Below, piece by piece: positions 16,869 through 24,447 of a DNA stretch of 64,000 nucleotides. The position numbers and the translations under genes are program-made. The notes beneath the pieces are model-generated. The model had not been told where the DNA came from. It ran no database searches and worked only from the letters and a program-made list of their open reading frames with translations. The stretch is taken from NCBI RefSeq assembly GCF_002097715.1, contig NZ_CP020738.1:1488001-1552000 (forward strand), written 5' to 3'. Every line of letters starts with the position of its first letter. Position 1 is the first letter of the stretch. The stretch comes from Burkholderia ubonensis subsp. mesacidophila. Its GTDB lineage: Bacteria; Pseudomonadota; Gammaproteobacteria; Burkholderiales; Burkholderiaceae.

Positions 16869-17864
16869 TCACAGGCCGAGCGCGGCTCGCGCCTGCTTTT
16901 CGTTGTCGCGCGTGATCAGCGTGCCGGACGTCAGCACGAGCGGCGGCGGCGCCTGGTTTTTCGTGATCCAGTCGAACATGTTGACCGCCGTGTCGTAGCC
17001 GTGCTGCCGCGGGTTCAGCAGGATCGATCCGTAGAAGCCGGTCGGCTTCGGTTTCGCGAACTCGTTCAGCGCGACCTGGCTGCCGTTGATGCCGACCGCG
17101 ACCATCGCATCCGCGCCGATCCCGCGCCCCTCGGCCGCGCGCACCGCGCCGACCGTCGTGTCGTCGTTCGAGCCGAACGCGACCCAGCGCCTGAAATTCG
17201 GATGCTTGGTGAGCGCGATGTTTGCCGCGTTGAACGCGCCTTCGGTGTCGGCCGTCATCTCGGGCGCGTCGATCACGTTTGCGGCCGGGAAACCCGCGGC
17301 CTTCAGCGCGTCGACGGCGCCCGCCGTGCGTTCGCGCGCGGTCGGCAACTGGTCGTATGCGAGGCGGATGATGCCGACCTCGGCGGGGTTCCAGCCGCGC
17401 CGCTTCGTCTCGGCGGCGATCGCCTAGCCGACCTGCCGGCCTATCTTGTAAGCGGAGATGCCCATGTGCGGCACGCCCGCGAGCGGCGCGCCGCGGCCGT
17501 CGACGAGCTGGTCGTCGACCGACATCAGCTTCATCCCCGCGCGCTTCGCCTTCGCGGCGATCCCGGGGCCGAGCTTTACGTCGGGCGCGCACAGGATCAC
17601 GCCCTGCGCCTTCTGCGCGGCGAGGCTGTCGAGCGCCGTCGACACCTTCTCGCCGCTCGGCGCGGCAATCCTGACCAGCGTGAAGTGCTTGTCCTTCGCC
17701 GCCTGCTCGGCGAATCGCCACTCGTCCTGGAACCACGGATCGTCGGGCTGCTTGACGAGGAAGCCGATCTTCACGTCGGCGGCATCGGCGGCCCGGGCGG
17801 GCGCGCCGCCGACCAGCGCGAGGCTCGTACAGGCCAGCACGAGCGTTTTCCAGCGGAATCGCAT
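16869..17864 (-). pseudogene. AraF-like periplasmic sugar-binding protein, interrupted by an amber codon
   Basis: The frame encodes 330 sense codons but carries an in-frame TAG at 17424-17426 (codon 147); the same frame continues unchanged to the true stop at 16869. Residues 1-26 are a signal peptide (...GGAPARA). The body matches L-arabinose-binding proteins: DDPWFQDEWRFAEQAAKD, the KIGRQ segment just before the TAG, RTAGAVDALKAAGFPAANV, FNAANIALTKHP, VGINGSQ and TGFYGSILLNPRQHGYD. Single-base change from CAG, GAG, AAG or a similar codon would restore it. No ATPase or permease gene is nearby. The first 146 codons alone could not form the two-lobed binding protein. CAAGGAGAGACGT precedes the ATG. 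Confidence 0.88.
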
Positions 17865-17938
17865 ACGTCTCTCCTTGTTGTACTTGTTCGCGCGGGCAGG
17901 GTGCCTGCGGCGCGAAAAAATTGTAGGAGAGCGTGAGG

Positions 17939-17966
17939 GGAACGCTCAAATGTTGCGAGGCGTTCC
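17939..17966. promoter_or_regulatory. Inverted repeat upstream of the araF-like gene
   Basis: GGAACGC and GCGTTCC form perfect 7-bp arms separated by 14 bases, 75-102 bp upstream of the start at 17864. This spacing suits an operator or activator site. The regulator gene is not in the window. Confidence 0.3.
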
Positions 17967-18011
17967 TAGAAAGTGGGATGCCGGCGGCGGCGAATGGCGC
18001 GGCAGGCCGCC

Positions 18012-19808
18012 TTACGAGCGCGTGGCCGCCGTCGCCTGGGCCTGCACGGCCGTCTTGGGCGGCGCGAGCTTGTCCGCCTCGACCGGCACATCCGGCGGCA
18101 CGCCCAGCAGTTGCAGCGAGCCGCTCGTGACCGACGAGAACACCGGCCCGGCGACGGTGCCGCCGTAATACCCTTTGCCGCGCGGCTCGTCGATCATCAC
18201 CGCGACGATCAGGCGCGGATTGCTCATCGGCGCCATCCCGGCGAACAGCGCACGGTACTTGCCCTGCGCATACGACTTGCCGACCTGCTTGCGCGCCGTG
18301 CCGGTCTTGCCGCCGATCCGGTAGCCGTCGACGCGCGCGCGACGCCCCGTGCCGCCTTCGCTGACCGCCATCTCGAGCATCGAGCGGATCGCCGACGCGG
18401 TTTGCGGCGTCGTCACGCGATGGCCGCGATGCGCGTCGATCGTCTGCTTGTCGGTGCCGTTCTTCAGCAGCGACACCGGATGCAGCGTGCCGTCGCCGGC
18501 GTACGCCGTGTACACCTGCGCGATCTGCAGCAGCGACATCGACAGCCCGTAGCCGTACGCCATCGTCGCCTGCTCGATCGGCCGCCAGCGCTTGTAGGGC
18601 CGCAGCCGGCCCGACGCGACGCCGGGGAAGGTCAGCTCGGGCGCGCGGCCGACGCCGTATTCCTGGTACTTGTTCCAGATCGTCTCGGCGGGCAGGTTCA
18701 GCGCGAGCTTCGCGAGCGCGATGTTGCTCGACTTCTGCAGCGCCTGCGCGACGGTCAGCGAGCCGTGGTTCGACGTGTCATGGATCACGGCCGGGCCGAT
18801 CTTGTAGGTGCCGGGCGACGTGTTGACGATCGTGTTCGGACGCACCTTGCCTTCGTCGATCGACAGCGCGACGACGAGCGGCTTGATCGTCGAGCCCGGC
18901 TCGAACGTGTCGATCACCGCGCGGTTGCGCAGCTGCTGGCCGGTCAGGCGCGCGCGGTCGTTCGGATCGAAGGTCGGATAGTTTGCGAGCGCGAGGATCT
19001 CGCCGTTCTGCGCGTCGAGCACGACGACGCTGCCGGCCTGCGCGTTGTTCTCGAGCACCGCGGCCTTGAGCTGGCTGAACGCGAGCTGCTGGATGCGCCG
19101 GTCGATCGTCAGCTCGATCGTCGCGCCGTGCTGCGCGGGCACGAGCGGCCGCGTGTCGGACACGATGCGGCCGAGCCGGTCGCGGATCACCTCGCGCTGC
19201 CCGGCGGTGCCCGACAGCGGGCTGTTCGCCGCGAGTTCGACGCCTTCCTGCCCCTGGTCCTCGACGTTCGTGAAGCCGACCACGTGCGCGGCCGATTCGC
19301 CTTCGGGGTAGTAGCGCTTCGAATCGGCGATCTGCGTGATGCCCTCGATCGCGAGCTTGTCGAGACGGCTCGCGGTGTCGGCGTCGATCTGGCGCTTGAG
19401 CAGCACGAATGTGCGGTCGTTGCGCAGGCGCCGCTTGACCTCGGCGAGCGGCATGTCGAGCAGCTTCGCGATCTGCGGGTAGTCGGTCTCGGCGACCTGT
19501 TTCGGGTTCGCCCAGATTTCGTAGGTCGACAGGCTGACGGCGAGCATCGCGCCGTTGCGGTCGACGATGCGGCCGCGCATCGCGTCGAGTTCGATCGTCC
19601 GCTGGTAGCGCTTCTGGCCCTGGCCGACGTAGAAATCCTGGTTGGCGACCTGGACCCAGAAGGCACGGGCGAGCAGTGCGGCGAACGCGACGAACACGAT
19701 GATCACGACCAGCTTCGAGCGCCACATCGGCAGGCGCGAAGCGAGCATCGGGTGCTTGGTCGCCGATGCATACGGATCGGCGGGGTGGGTCTTCTTTTTC
19801 ACGCTCAT
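18012..19808 (-). CDS. FtsI-like class B penicillin-binding protein (accessory paralogue)
   Basis: The 598-residue protein has one N-terminal membrane helix (about 29-50), a pedestal domain with RGRIVDRNGAMLAVS, and a transpeptidase domain with the three active-site motifs in order: STIK near 306, SSN near 360 and KTGT near 500. It crosslinks septal or lateral peptidoglycan in the periplasm. It stands alone, whereas the essential ftsI normally lies in the dcw cluster, so this is probably a second copy. The start MSVKKKTHP at 19808 is preferred because the membrane helix then sits at the usual place; an in-frame ATG at 19904 would add 32 residues. The C-terminal tail is Ala/Thr-rich. Confidence 0.9.
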   Translation of the reverse strand: MSVKKKTHPADPYASATKHPMLASRLPMWRSKLVVIIVFVAFAALLARAFWVQVANQDFYVGQGQKRYQRTIELDAMRGRIVDRNGAMLAVSLSTYEIWANPKQVAETDYPQIAKLLDMPLAEVKRRLRNDRTFVLLKRQIDADTASRLDKLAIEGITQIADSKRYYPEGESAAHVVGFTNVEDQGQEGVELAANSPLSGTAGQREVIRDRLGRIVSDTRPLVPAQHGATIELTIDRRIQQLAFSQLKAAVLENNAQAGSVVVLDAQNGEILALANYPTFDPNDRARLTGQQLRNRAVIDTFEPGSTIKPLVVALSIDEGKVRPNTIVNTSPGTYKIGPAVIHDTSNHGSLTVAQALQKSSNIALAKLALNLPAETIWNKYQEYGVGRAPELTFPGVASGRLRPYKRWRPIEQATMAYGYGLSMSLLQIAQVYTAYAGDGTLHPVSLLKNGTDKQTIDAHRGHRVTTPQTASAIRSMLEMAVSEGGTGRRARVDGYRIGGKTGTARKQVGKSYAQGKYRALFAGMAPMSNPRLIVAVMIDEPRGKGYYGGTVAGPVFSSVTSGSLQLLGVPPDVPVEADKLAPPKTAVQAQATAATRS

Positions 19809-20037
19809 GCGAGGGCCGGGTCGAGCCGCCAGGCGGCGGGCTGTCAGTCTGAATAATTGGATTGTAATAAATGAGTAATCGTCATGTGAGGGAAAGTGCG
19901 TCATTCCGACCCCGATTTTCGGGATGCGGATGCGGGGCTGAAGCCGGGAGGGGGCGCGTGCAGCCCGCTTGCCGAAATCGGACGAGTCCTGAAATCGAAC
20001 CGTCCCCGATTAATTTTTTGATGCGGGTCAATTAAAA

Positions 20038-20055
20038 ACGCCCCCGGAGGGGCGT
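20038..20055 (-). terminator. Rho-independent terminator
   Basis: Read on the minus strand, a 7-bp perfect stem ACGCCCC-loop-GGGGCGT is followed by TTTTTAATT. It lies 86 bp downstream of the 115-residue gene ending at 20141 and must end its transcript. The surrounding 19905-20140 is AT-richer and holds no gene. Confidence 0.8.
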
Positions 20056-20140
20056 CGATATTTTCAAAACAGGAAAAACAAAATCGATAAAACTGGAATA
20101 AACCCGAAACCCGCAGACAATATGCGTCAGAAATACCTGG

Positions 20141-20488
20141 CTATCGATCAACGGAAATAAATTCCTTGTATTCCGGCTGGATCGTGCAAGTGTCGATTTC
20201 CTGCAGCCGCCATGCGCCTTTCGCATGTTCGCCGGCGAGCACGGCGGTGCCCTGTTCGCGCTGCGTCGCGTCGAACGACAGCCCCTGCAGCTTGCAGACG
20301 GCCTTGCCGCTGTCGGCCGCGCAGAGCGCCATGGCGCCCTCGACGTCCTTGACCTTGCCCCATGTCGGAAGATCGATGCCTTGATGTGCCTCGCGAGACC
20401 ACAGTCCTTCGTCGGTGTCCACCCACAGCACTGCAAAAGACTGTCGAGTTGCCGCTTCGCTGCCATTAATCCGAATGGTGAGGCGCAT
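20141..20488 (-). CDS. Orphan hypothetical protein (115 aa) in an AT-richer pocket
   Basis: The product begins MRLTIRINGSEAATRQSFAV and looks like a small beta-rich soluble domain; three Cys residues (CAADSGKAVC and DTCTIQ) could be structural. No signal peptide. The start at 20488 is fixed by AAAAGGAGACGATCCA upstream, and a strong terminator follows at 20038-20055, so it is a self-contained single-gene unit. Its codon use is less GC-biased than its neighbours, suggesting recent acquisition. I do not recognise the family. Confidence 0.6.
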   Translation of the reverse strand: MRLTIRINGSEAATRQSFAVLWVDTDEGLWSREAHQGIDLPTWGKVKDVEGAMALCAADSGKAVCKLQGLSFDATQREQGTAVLAGEHAKGAWRLQEIDTCTIQPEYKEFISVDR

Positions 20489-21164
20489 TGGATCGTCTCC
20501 TTTTGAAAAAATGACTCAGTCGACCACGTTAGCTTGGATAGTCTAGATAGACTGCAGTGAAACGCAAGACGCAATGCGCAATAAATAAACGTCGCGCACA
20601 TCCGCATTCCGCATGAAATGACGTCTGATGAAAATGGCTGCGCAGCCGCGACTGCCGCGTGACGCCGGCTGCAGGCGGCGGTGCCCGGGGCGGCGACGCG
20701 TCGTCCCGCGTCGCGCAGCGGCGCACGGGGGCCGCTGCCGCGTCGATGTGTCGCGCCTGATCCGAGGGGCTGGCACCGGCCCGGATCGCGCGCGACAACG
20801 CGACAACGACAAGCGCGGCATTCACGCTAGCCGGGCCATATTTCAGCGATTTGACAGCGTGCCGACGGCGCGCGCGGCCGCCGGAACCACACACGCAGAC
20901 AATCTCATACAAATCCGCACACTTTCGCAAAACTTTCAGGACAGACTTGTCCCGAACCCGGCCCCACACTGGCAAGGTCCCGACTGGCGTTGCGGCCCTC
21001 ATTCGCGGCGCCGCCCGGGGTGCCGCTCGCGCCGACCTGTCGCGCGGCGGATGCCGGATCGGGACGCCGGGCACGCTCGACGGCCCGCAGACCGACGGCC
21101 GTCACGCCCGGCGCCAGTGCGCCGGGCCGCGTGCCGTCCGGCCGATTTTTCGAAGGAGATTCCC
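20489..21164. promoter_or_regulatory. Long promoter region with a small palindrome (20540-20553)
   Basis: No gene is supportable here. AGTCTA-GA-TAGACT (20540-20553) is a perfect palindrome 52 bp upstream of the orphan gene at 20488 and may be its operator. GGACA-GACT-TGTCC (20939-20952) is a shorter dyad upstream of the reductase gene at 21165. The stretch 20480-20620 is AT-richer than average. Confidence 0.3.
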
Positions 21165-22364
21165 GTGCTGATCTGGAAAACCGCCCTGTCGCTCAACTGG
21201 CGCACGAGCCTCGTATCGCCAGCGTGCGCGCCGGTCGCCGCGGCGAACGTCGGGCGACTGGTGCTCACGGGCGCAACCGGCTTCATCGGCAGCACCGTGC
21301 TGACGGCGCTCGTCAATGCCGGGCTGCTCGAGCGCATCGTCTGCGTCGTGCGTGCGCAGGATCGCGGCCACGCGGTGGCGCGGCTGCGCGAGGCGGCGCT
21401 GCGCGCGGGGCTCGCGCCGTACTGGGCGTCGCGCCTGAGCGACGCGAACGTGATCGTCGGCGCGCTCGGCGACGTGTGGGAGGGCGCGCAAGCGCCCCGT
21501 CTCGCGCAGGCGACGCATGTGATCCACTGCGCGGGACACGCATCGTCGGCGGACGGCGCGCACCTGCAGGCCGACGCCGACGAGTCGCTGCGCTTCGCCG
21601 CCCGGTTCGTGCACGCCGCGAAGCTGCAGCGCTTCGTGTACGTCGGCACCGCGTTCGTGCGCGGCGGCCGGGGCGGCACGGTGCAGGAGGACGCGCCGTC
21701 CGCCGCCGCCACGGACCCGGGCGCAGCGCTCGCGGGCGCCGTGCTGGCGGCCGACTACCTGCACGCCAAGGGCGAGACGGAGCGGCGCCTGCGCGCGCTC
21801 GGGCTGCCGCTCGTCGTGGTCCGTCCGTCGCATGTCGTCGGGCACACGGTGCTCGGCACGCGGCCCGCGCCGAACACGTTCTGGATGTTCCGCCTCGTGC
21901 ATGCGGCGCGGCGTTATACGGCGCGGCCGATGACGCGCATCGACATCGTGTCGGTCGACGATGTCGCGCGCGCGACGATGCTGCTGGCGGTCAAGCCGGC
22001 GCTCGCGCACGACGTCTATCACGTGTCGGCGGGCGAGGAGGCGCCGATGGTCGCGCAGATCGTGCGGGCGATGGACGAGGCGGCCGGGATGGCCGGCGCG
22101 CCGCGCTACGCGGCGTGCGCGGCGGCGGAGCTGCCGCTCGTCGTGCGCGACGTGCTGGGGCGTACCGATCCGGCGCTCGAGCGGGTGGTGGGCAAGGCGC
22201 TGCAGCGCTTCGCGGAATTCGCGGCCGTCGATCGGGTGTTCGACAACCGGCGCGTGCGCGACGAAATCGATTTCGAGCCGCTGCCGTTCGTCGACTACGT
22301 CGAGGAATGCATGCGCACGTCGCGCGGCGTCCCGGTCACCGCGCTGATGCGCGGCGAGGCCTGA
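21165..22364 (+). CDS. NAD(P)-dependent reductase, thioester-reductase/male-sterility-like SDR
   Basis: The 399-residue protein has an extended-SDR Rossmann fold with LVLTGATGFIGSTVLTALVN (about residues 28-47), as in the reductase domains of carboxylic acid reductases, fatty acyl-CoA reductases and NRPS terminal reductases (PF07993). A YLHAKGETE segment supplies the YxxxK pair and VGTAF the Ser/Thr position. Such enzymes reduce acyl thioesters to aldehydes or act on nucleotide sugars; no carrier-protein domain is attached, so the substrate is open. GTG at 21165 is the start because AAGGAGATTCCC lies immediately before it. An upstream in-frame extension is Arg-rich and not protein-like. Confidence 0.7.
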   Translation: MLIWKTALSLNWRTSLVSPACAPVAAANVGRLVLTGATGFIGSTVLTALVNAGLLERIVCVVRAQDRGHAVARLREAALRAGLAPYWASRLSDANVIVGALGDVWEGAQAPRLAQATHVIHCAGHASSADGAHLQADADESLRFAARFVHAAKLQRFVYVGTAFVRGGRGGTVQEDAPSAAATDPGAALAGAVLAADYLHAKGETERRLRALGLPLVVVRPSHVVGHTVLGTRPAPNTFWMFRLVHAARRYTARPMTRIDIVSVDDVARATMLLAVKPALAHDVYHVSAGEEAPMVAQIVRAMDEAAGMAGAPRYAACAAAELPLVVRDVLGRTDPALERVVGKALQRFAEFAAVDRVFDNRRVRDEIDFEPLPFVDYVEECMRTSRGVPVTALMRGEA

Positions 22365-22377
22365 GCGCGGGCGGGGC

Positions 22378-22821
22378 TTACGGCGCGCTGTCGCCGAGCT
22401 CGATCAGCCGGTCGAGCGCACGGTAGATGTCGTCGAGCGCATCCTGGCCGAAGCGCGCCTCGAGCAGCCGGTACTGTTCGTCGATGCGCGGGCCGATTTC
22501 CGAGACCAGCTTCCGGCTTTGCGGCGTCAGGCTGACGAGCAGCCTGCGCTGATCTTCCTGCGCGCGCGTGCGCTTGATCAGGCCATCGCGCTCCATCCGT
22601 TCGAGCACGCCCGTCAGGCTCGGACTCAGGATGCAGCAGCGCCGCGCGATCTGTCCCGCTTCGAGCGCGTGCGACGGCTCGCCGTCGAGCACGCGGATGA
22701 TCCGCCATTGCTGTTCGGTCAACGCGAATTCCTTGAGAATGGGGCGGAACAGCCCCATCAGCGTTTCTCGGGCCTCGAGCAGCAGCATGGCCAGATTGCG
22801 GTGGTCGAACGAACGGTTCAT
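22378..22821 (-). CDS. hpaR: MarR-family repressor of the homoprotocatechuate operon
   Basis: The 147-residue protein carries the MarR winged helix-turn-helix: LTEQQWRIIRVL, the recognition region IARRCCILSPSLTGVLERME and the wing GLIKRTRAQEDQRRLLVSLT. It matches HpaR, which represses the hpa meta-cleavage genes until an aromatic acid intermediate binds. It is divergent from hpaG1 with 153 bp between the starts, and a MarR-type palindrome lies in that gap, so it should control both directions. Full length for the family. Confidence 0.92.
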   Translation of the reverse strand: MNRSFDHRNLAMLLLEARETLMGLFRPILKEFALTEQQWRIIRVLDGEPSHALEAGQIARRCCILSPSLTGVLERMERDGLIKRTRAQEDQRRLLVSLTPQSRKLVSEIGPRIDEQYRLLEARFGQDALDDIYRALDRLIELGDSAP

Positions 22822-22899
22822 CGAGATGAAGGGCTGGGCGGGGACGCGCCAATCTTAACAGGCGGTCGCGGTGAATTTCGTGTATCAGGGTAATCGAGG

Positions 22900-22936
22900 T
22901 TGTCAGCGCCCGATTGTTTACTTAAGATGTTAAGTA
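22900..22936 (+). promoter_or_regulatory. hpa operon promoter with overlapping HpaR-type operator
   Basis: TTGTCA (22900-22905) and TAAGAT (22923-22928), 17 bases apart, make a good sigma-70 promoter for hpaG1. TACTTAA-GATG-TTAAGTA (22919-22936) is a perfect 7-bp-arm palindrome overlapping the -10 and predicted start site. MarR proteins bind such AT-rich dyads, and binding here would block RNA polymerase. The pairing with HpaR is inference from position. Confidence 0.7.
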
Positions 22937-22974
22937 TTGACGATGCGCCGCGACGCGCGGCAGGGGAATGACGC

Positions 22975-23664
22975 ATGGAGCTGTCTTGCACGACCGCCGC
23001 GGCGCCGCCGCTGCCAGTAGCCATCGGCACCGTCTACGGCGCGCTGCTCAACGAGCGCGCCGCGCTCGACGCGCTCGGCGACGCGGTGCATCAGCCGCCT
23101 TACGGGCGGCCGCCGCAGGCGCCGATCCTGTACATCAAGCCCGCCAACACCCACGCGGTCGACGGCGCAACCGTCGTCGTGCCGGCCGGCGTCGACGCGC
23201 TGGAGATCGGCGCGTCGGTCGCGGTCGTGTTCGCCCGCCGCACGACCCGCGTGGCGGCCGACCGCGCGCTCGACTACGTGCACGGCTTCACGCTCGCGAG
23301 CGACGTGTCGGTGCCGCATCCCGACTACTACCGTCCCGCCGTGCGCTTCAAGTGCCGCGACGGGTTCTGCCCGCTCGGCCCGGCGATCGTCCCGCCCGGC
23401 GCGTTCGACGACGTCGACGCGGTCCGGCTGACCGTGCGGATCGACGGCAACCTCGCGCAGTCCGCGTCGACGGCGACGTTGATCCGCCCGGTGCGGCAAC
23501 TGATCGCCGACGTGTCGGCGTTCATGTCGTTCGACGCCGGCGACGTGCTGCTGCTCGGCGTGGCGGGCGGCGCGCCGCGCGCGAAGCCGGGCAGCCGGAT
23601 CGAGATCGCCGCGGACGGCATCGGCACGTTGCGGCATGCGCTGATCGCGGAGGAGGCCCGATGA
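22975..23664 (+). CDS. hpaG: Homoprotocatechuate pathway isomerase/decarboxylase, HpaG1 half
   Basis: The 229-residue protein is of the fumarylacetoacetate hydrolase (FAH) fold and corresponds to the N-terminal half of the fused enterobacterial HpaG. PILYIKPANTHAVDGATVVV and the DYVHGFTLASDVSVPH segment match. Together with the next protein it decarboxylates 5-oxopent-3-ene-1,2,5-tricarboxylate and isomerises the product. The usual metal-ligand pattern E..E..D is poorly kept here (IGASVAVVF rather than ExExA), so this half may be structural or have a separate isomerase role. Its stop overlaps hpaG2 (ATGA). Confidence 0.88.
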   Translation: MELSCTTAAAPPLPVAIGTVYGALLNERAALDALGDAVHQPPYGRPPQAPILYIKPANTHAVDGATVVVPAGVDALEIGASVAVVFARRTTRVAADRALDYVHGFTLASDVSVPHPDYYRPAVRFKCRDGFCPLGPAIVPPGAFDDVDAVRLTVRIDGNLAQSASTATLIRPVRQLIADVSAFMSFDAGDVLLLGVAGGAPRAKPGSRIEIAADGIGTLRHALIAEEAR

Positions 23665-24425
23665 GAACCGCACGCGTGATCTACAACGGCGCGCAGCATG
23701 CGGCCGAGCCGGCCGGCGACGGCCTGATCCGCCTCGATACGGGGCGGGTCGTCGAGGAGACCGCGGTGGCCTGGCTGCCGCCCGTCGCGCCGCGCACGAC
23801 GTTTGCGCTCGGCCTGAACTACGCGGACCACGCGAAGGAGCTTGCGTTCAAGGCGCCGAGCGAGCCGCTGATCTTCCTGAAGGGCCCGAACACGTTCATC
23901 GGCCACCGCTCGCGCACCGTGCGGCCCGCCGACGCGACCCACATGCATTACGAATGCGAGCTGGCGGTCTTGATCGGCCGCCCCGCGCGGGGCGTGCGCC
24001 GCGCGCAGGCGCTCGACTACGTCGCCGGCTACACGGTCGCGAACGACTACGCGATCCGCGATTACCTCGAGAACTATTACCGGCCGAACCTGCGCGTGAA
24101 GAACCGTGACACCTGCACGCCGCTCGGGCCGTGGCTCGTCAGCCGCGACGAGATCGGCGACCCTGCCGGCCTGACGCTGCGCACGACGGTCAACGGCCAG
24201 GAGACGCAGCGCGGCAGCACGCGCGACATGATCTTCGACGTGCCGGCGCTGATCGAGCACATCAGCGGCTTCATGACGCTCTCGCCGGGCGACCTGATCC
24301 TGACCGGCACGCCCGAAGGGCTCGCGGACACGCAGCCGGGCGACGAGGTCGTCACCGAGATCGAAGGCATCGGCCGGCTCGTGAACACGATCGTCGGCGA
24401 ACACGACTACTACCGCGCCGGCTGA
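23661..24425 (+). CDS. hpaG: 5-oxopent-3-ene-1,2,5-tricarboxylate decarboxylase / HHDD isomerase, HpaG2 half
   Basis: The 254-residue FAH-family enzyme corresponds to the C-terminal half of fused HpaG. It has FALGLNYADHAKEL, the metal-binding YECELAVLIG (Glu-x-Glu), VANDYAIRDYLE (Asp) and the closing DLILTGTPEGLADTQPGDEV. It decarboxylates the tricarboxylate formed by HpaF and yields 2-oxohept-3-ene-1,7-dioate. It starts inside the hpaG1 stop codon, with GGAGGA in the hpaG1 tail as ribosome binding site. Confidence 0.92.
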   Translation: MRTARVIYNGAQHAAEPAGDGLIRLDTGRVVEETAVAWLPPVAPRTTFALGLNYADHAKELAFKAPSEPLIFLKGPNTFIGHRSRTVRPADATHMHYECELAVLIGRPARGVRRAQALDYVAGYTVANDYAIRDYLENYYRPNLRVKNRDTCTPLGPWLVSRDEIGDPAGLTLRTTVNGQETQRGSTRDMIFDVPALIEHISGFMTLSPGDLILTGTPEGLADTQPGDEVVTEIEGIGRLVNTIVGEHDYYRAG

Positions 24426-24447
24426 GCCCGCCGCACAAGGAGAGCAG

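Noticed and set aside
17348..17426. Reading the araF-like gene as two separate functional genes
   Set aside because: The downstream piece has no ATG or ribosome binding site at its start, and the two pieces align end to end with one binding protein.
18012..19904. Longer start for the FtsI-like protein at 19904
   Set aside because: The added 32 residues are not conserved-looking and only a weak GG-rich stretch precedes that ATG; the start at 19808 places the membrane helix normally. It cannot be fully excluded.
20628..21164. N-terminal extension of the reductase gene from an ATG at 20628
   Set aside because: The extension is Arg/Pro-rich and out of character; AAGGAG precedes a GTG at 21165 where the Rossmann protein begins.
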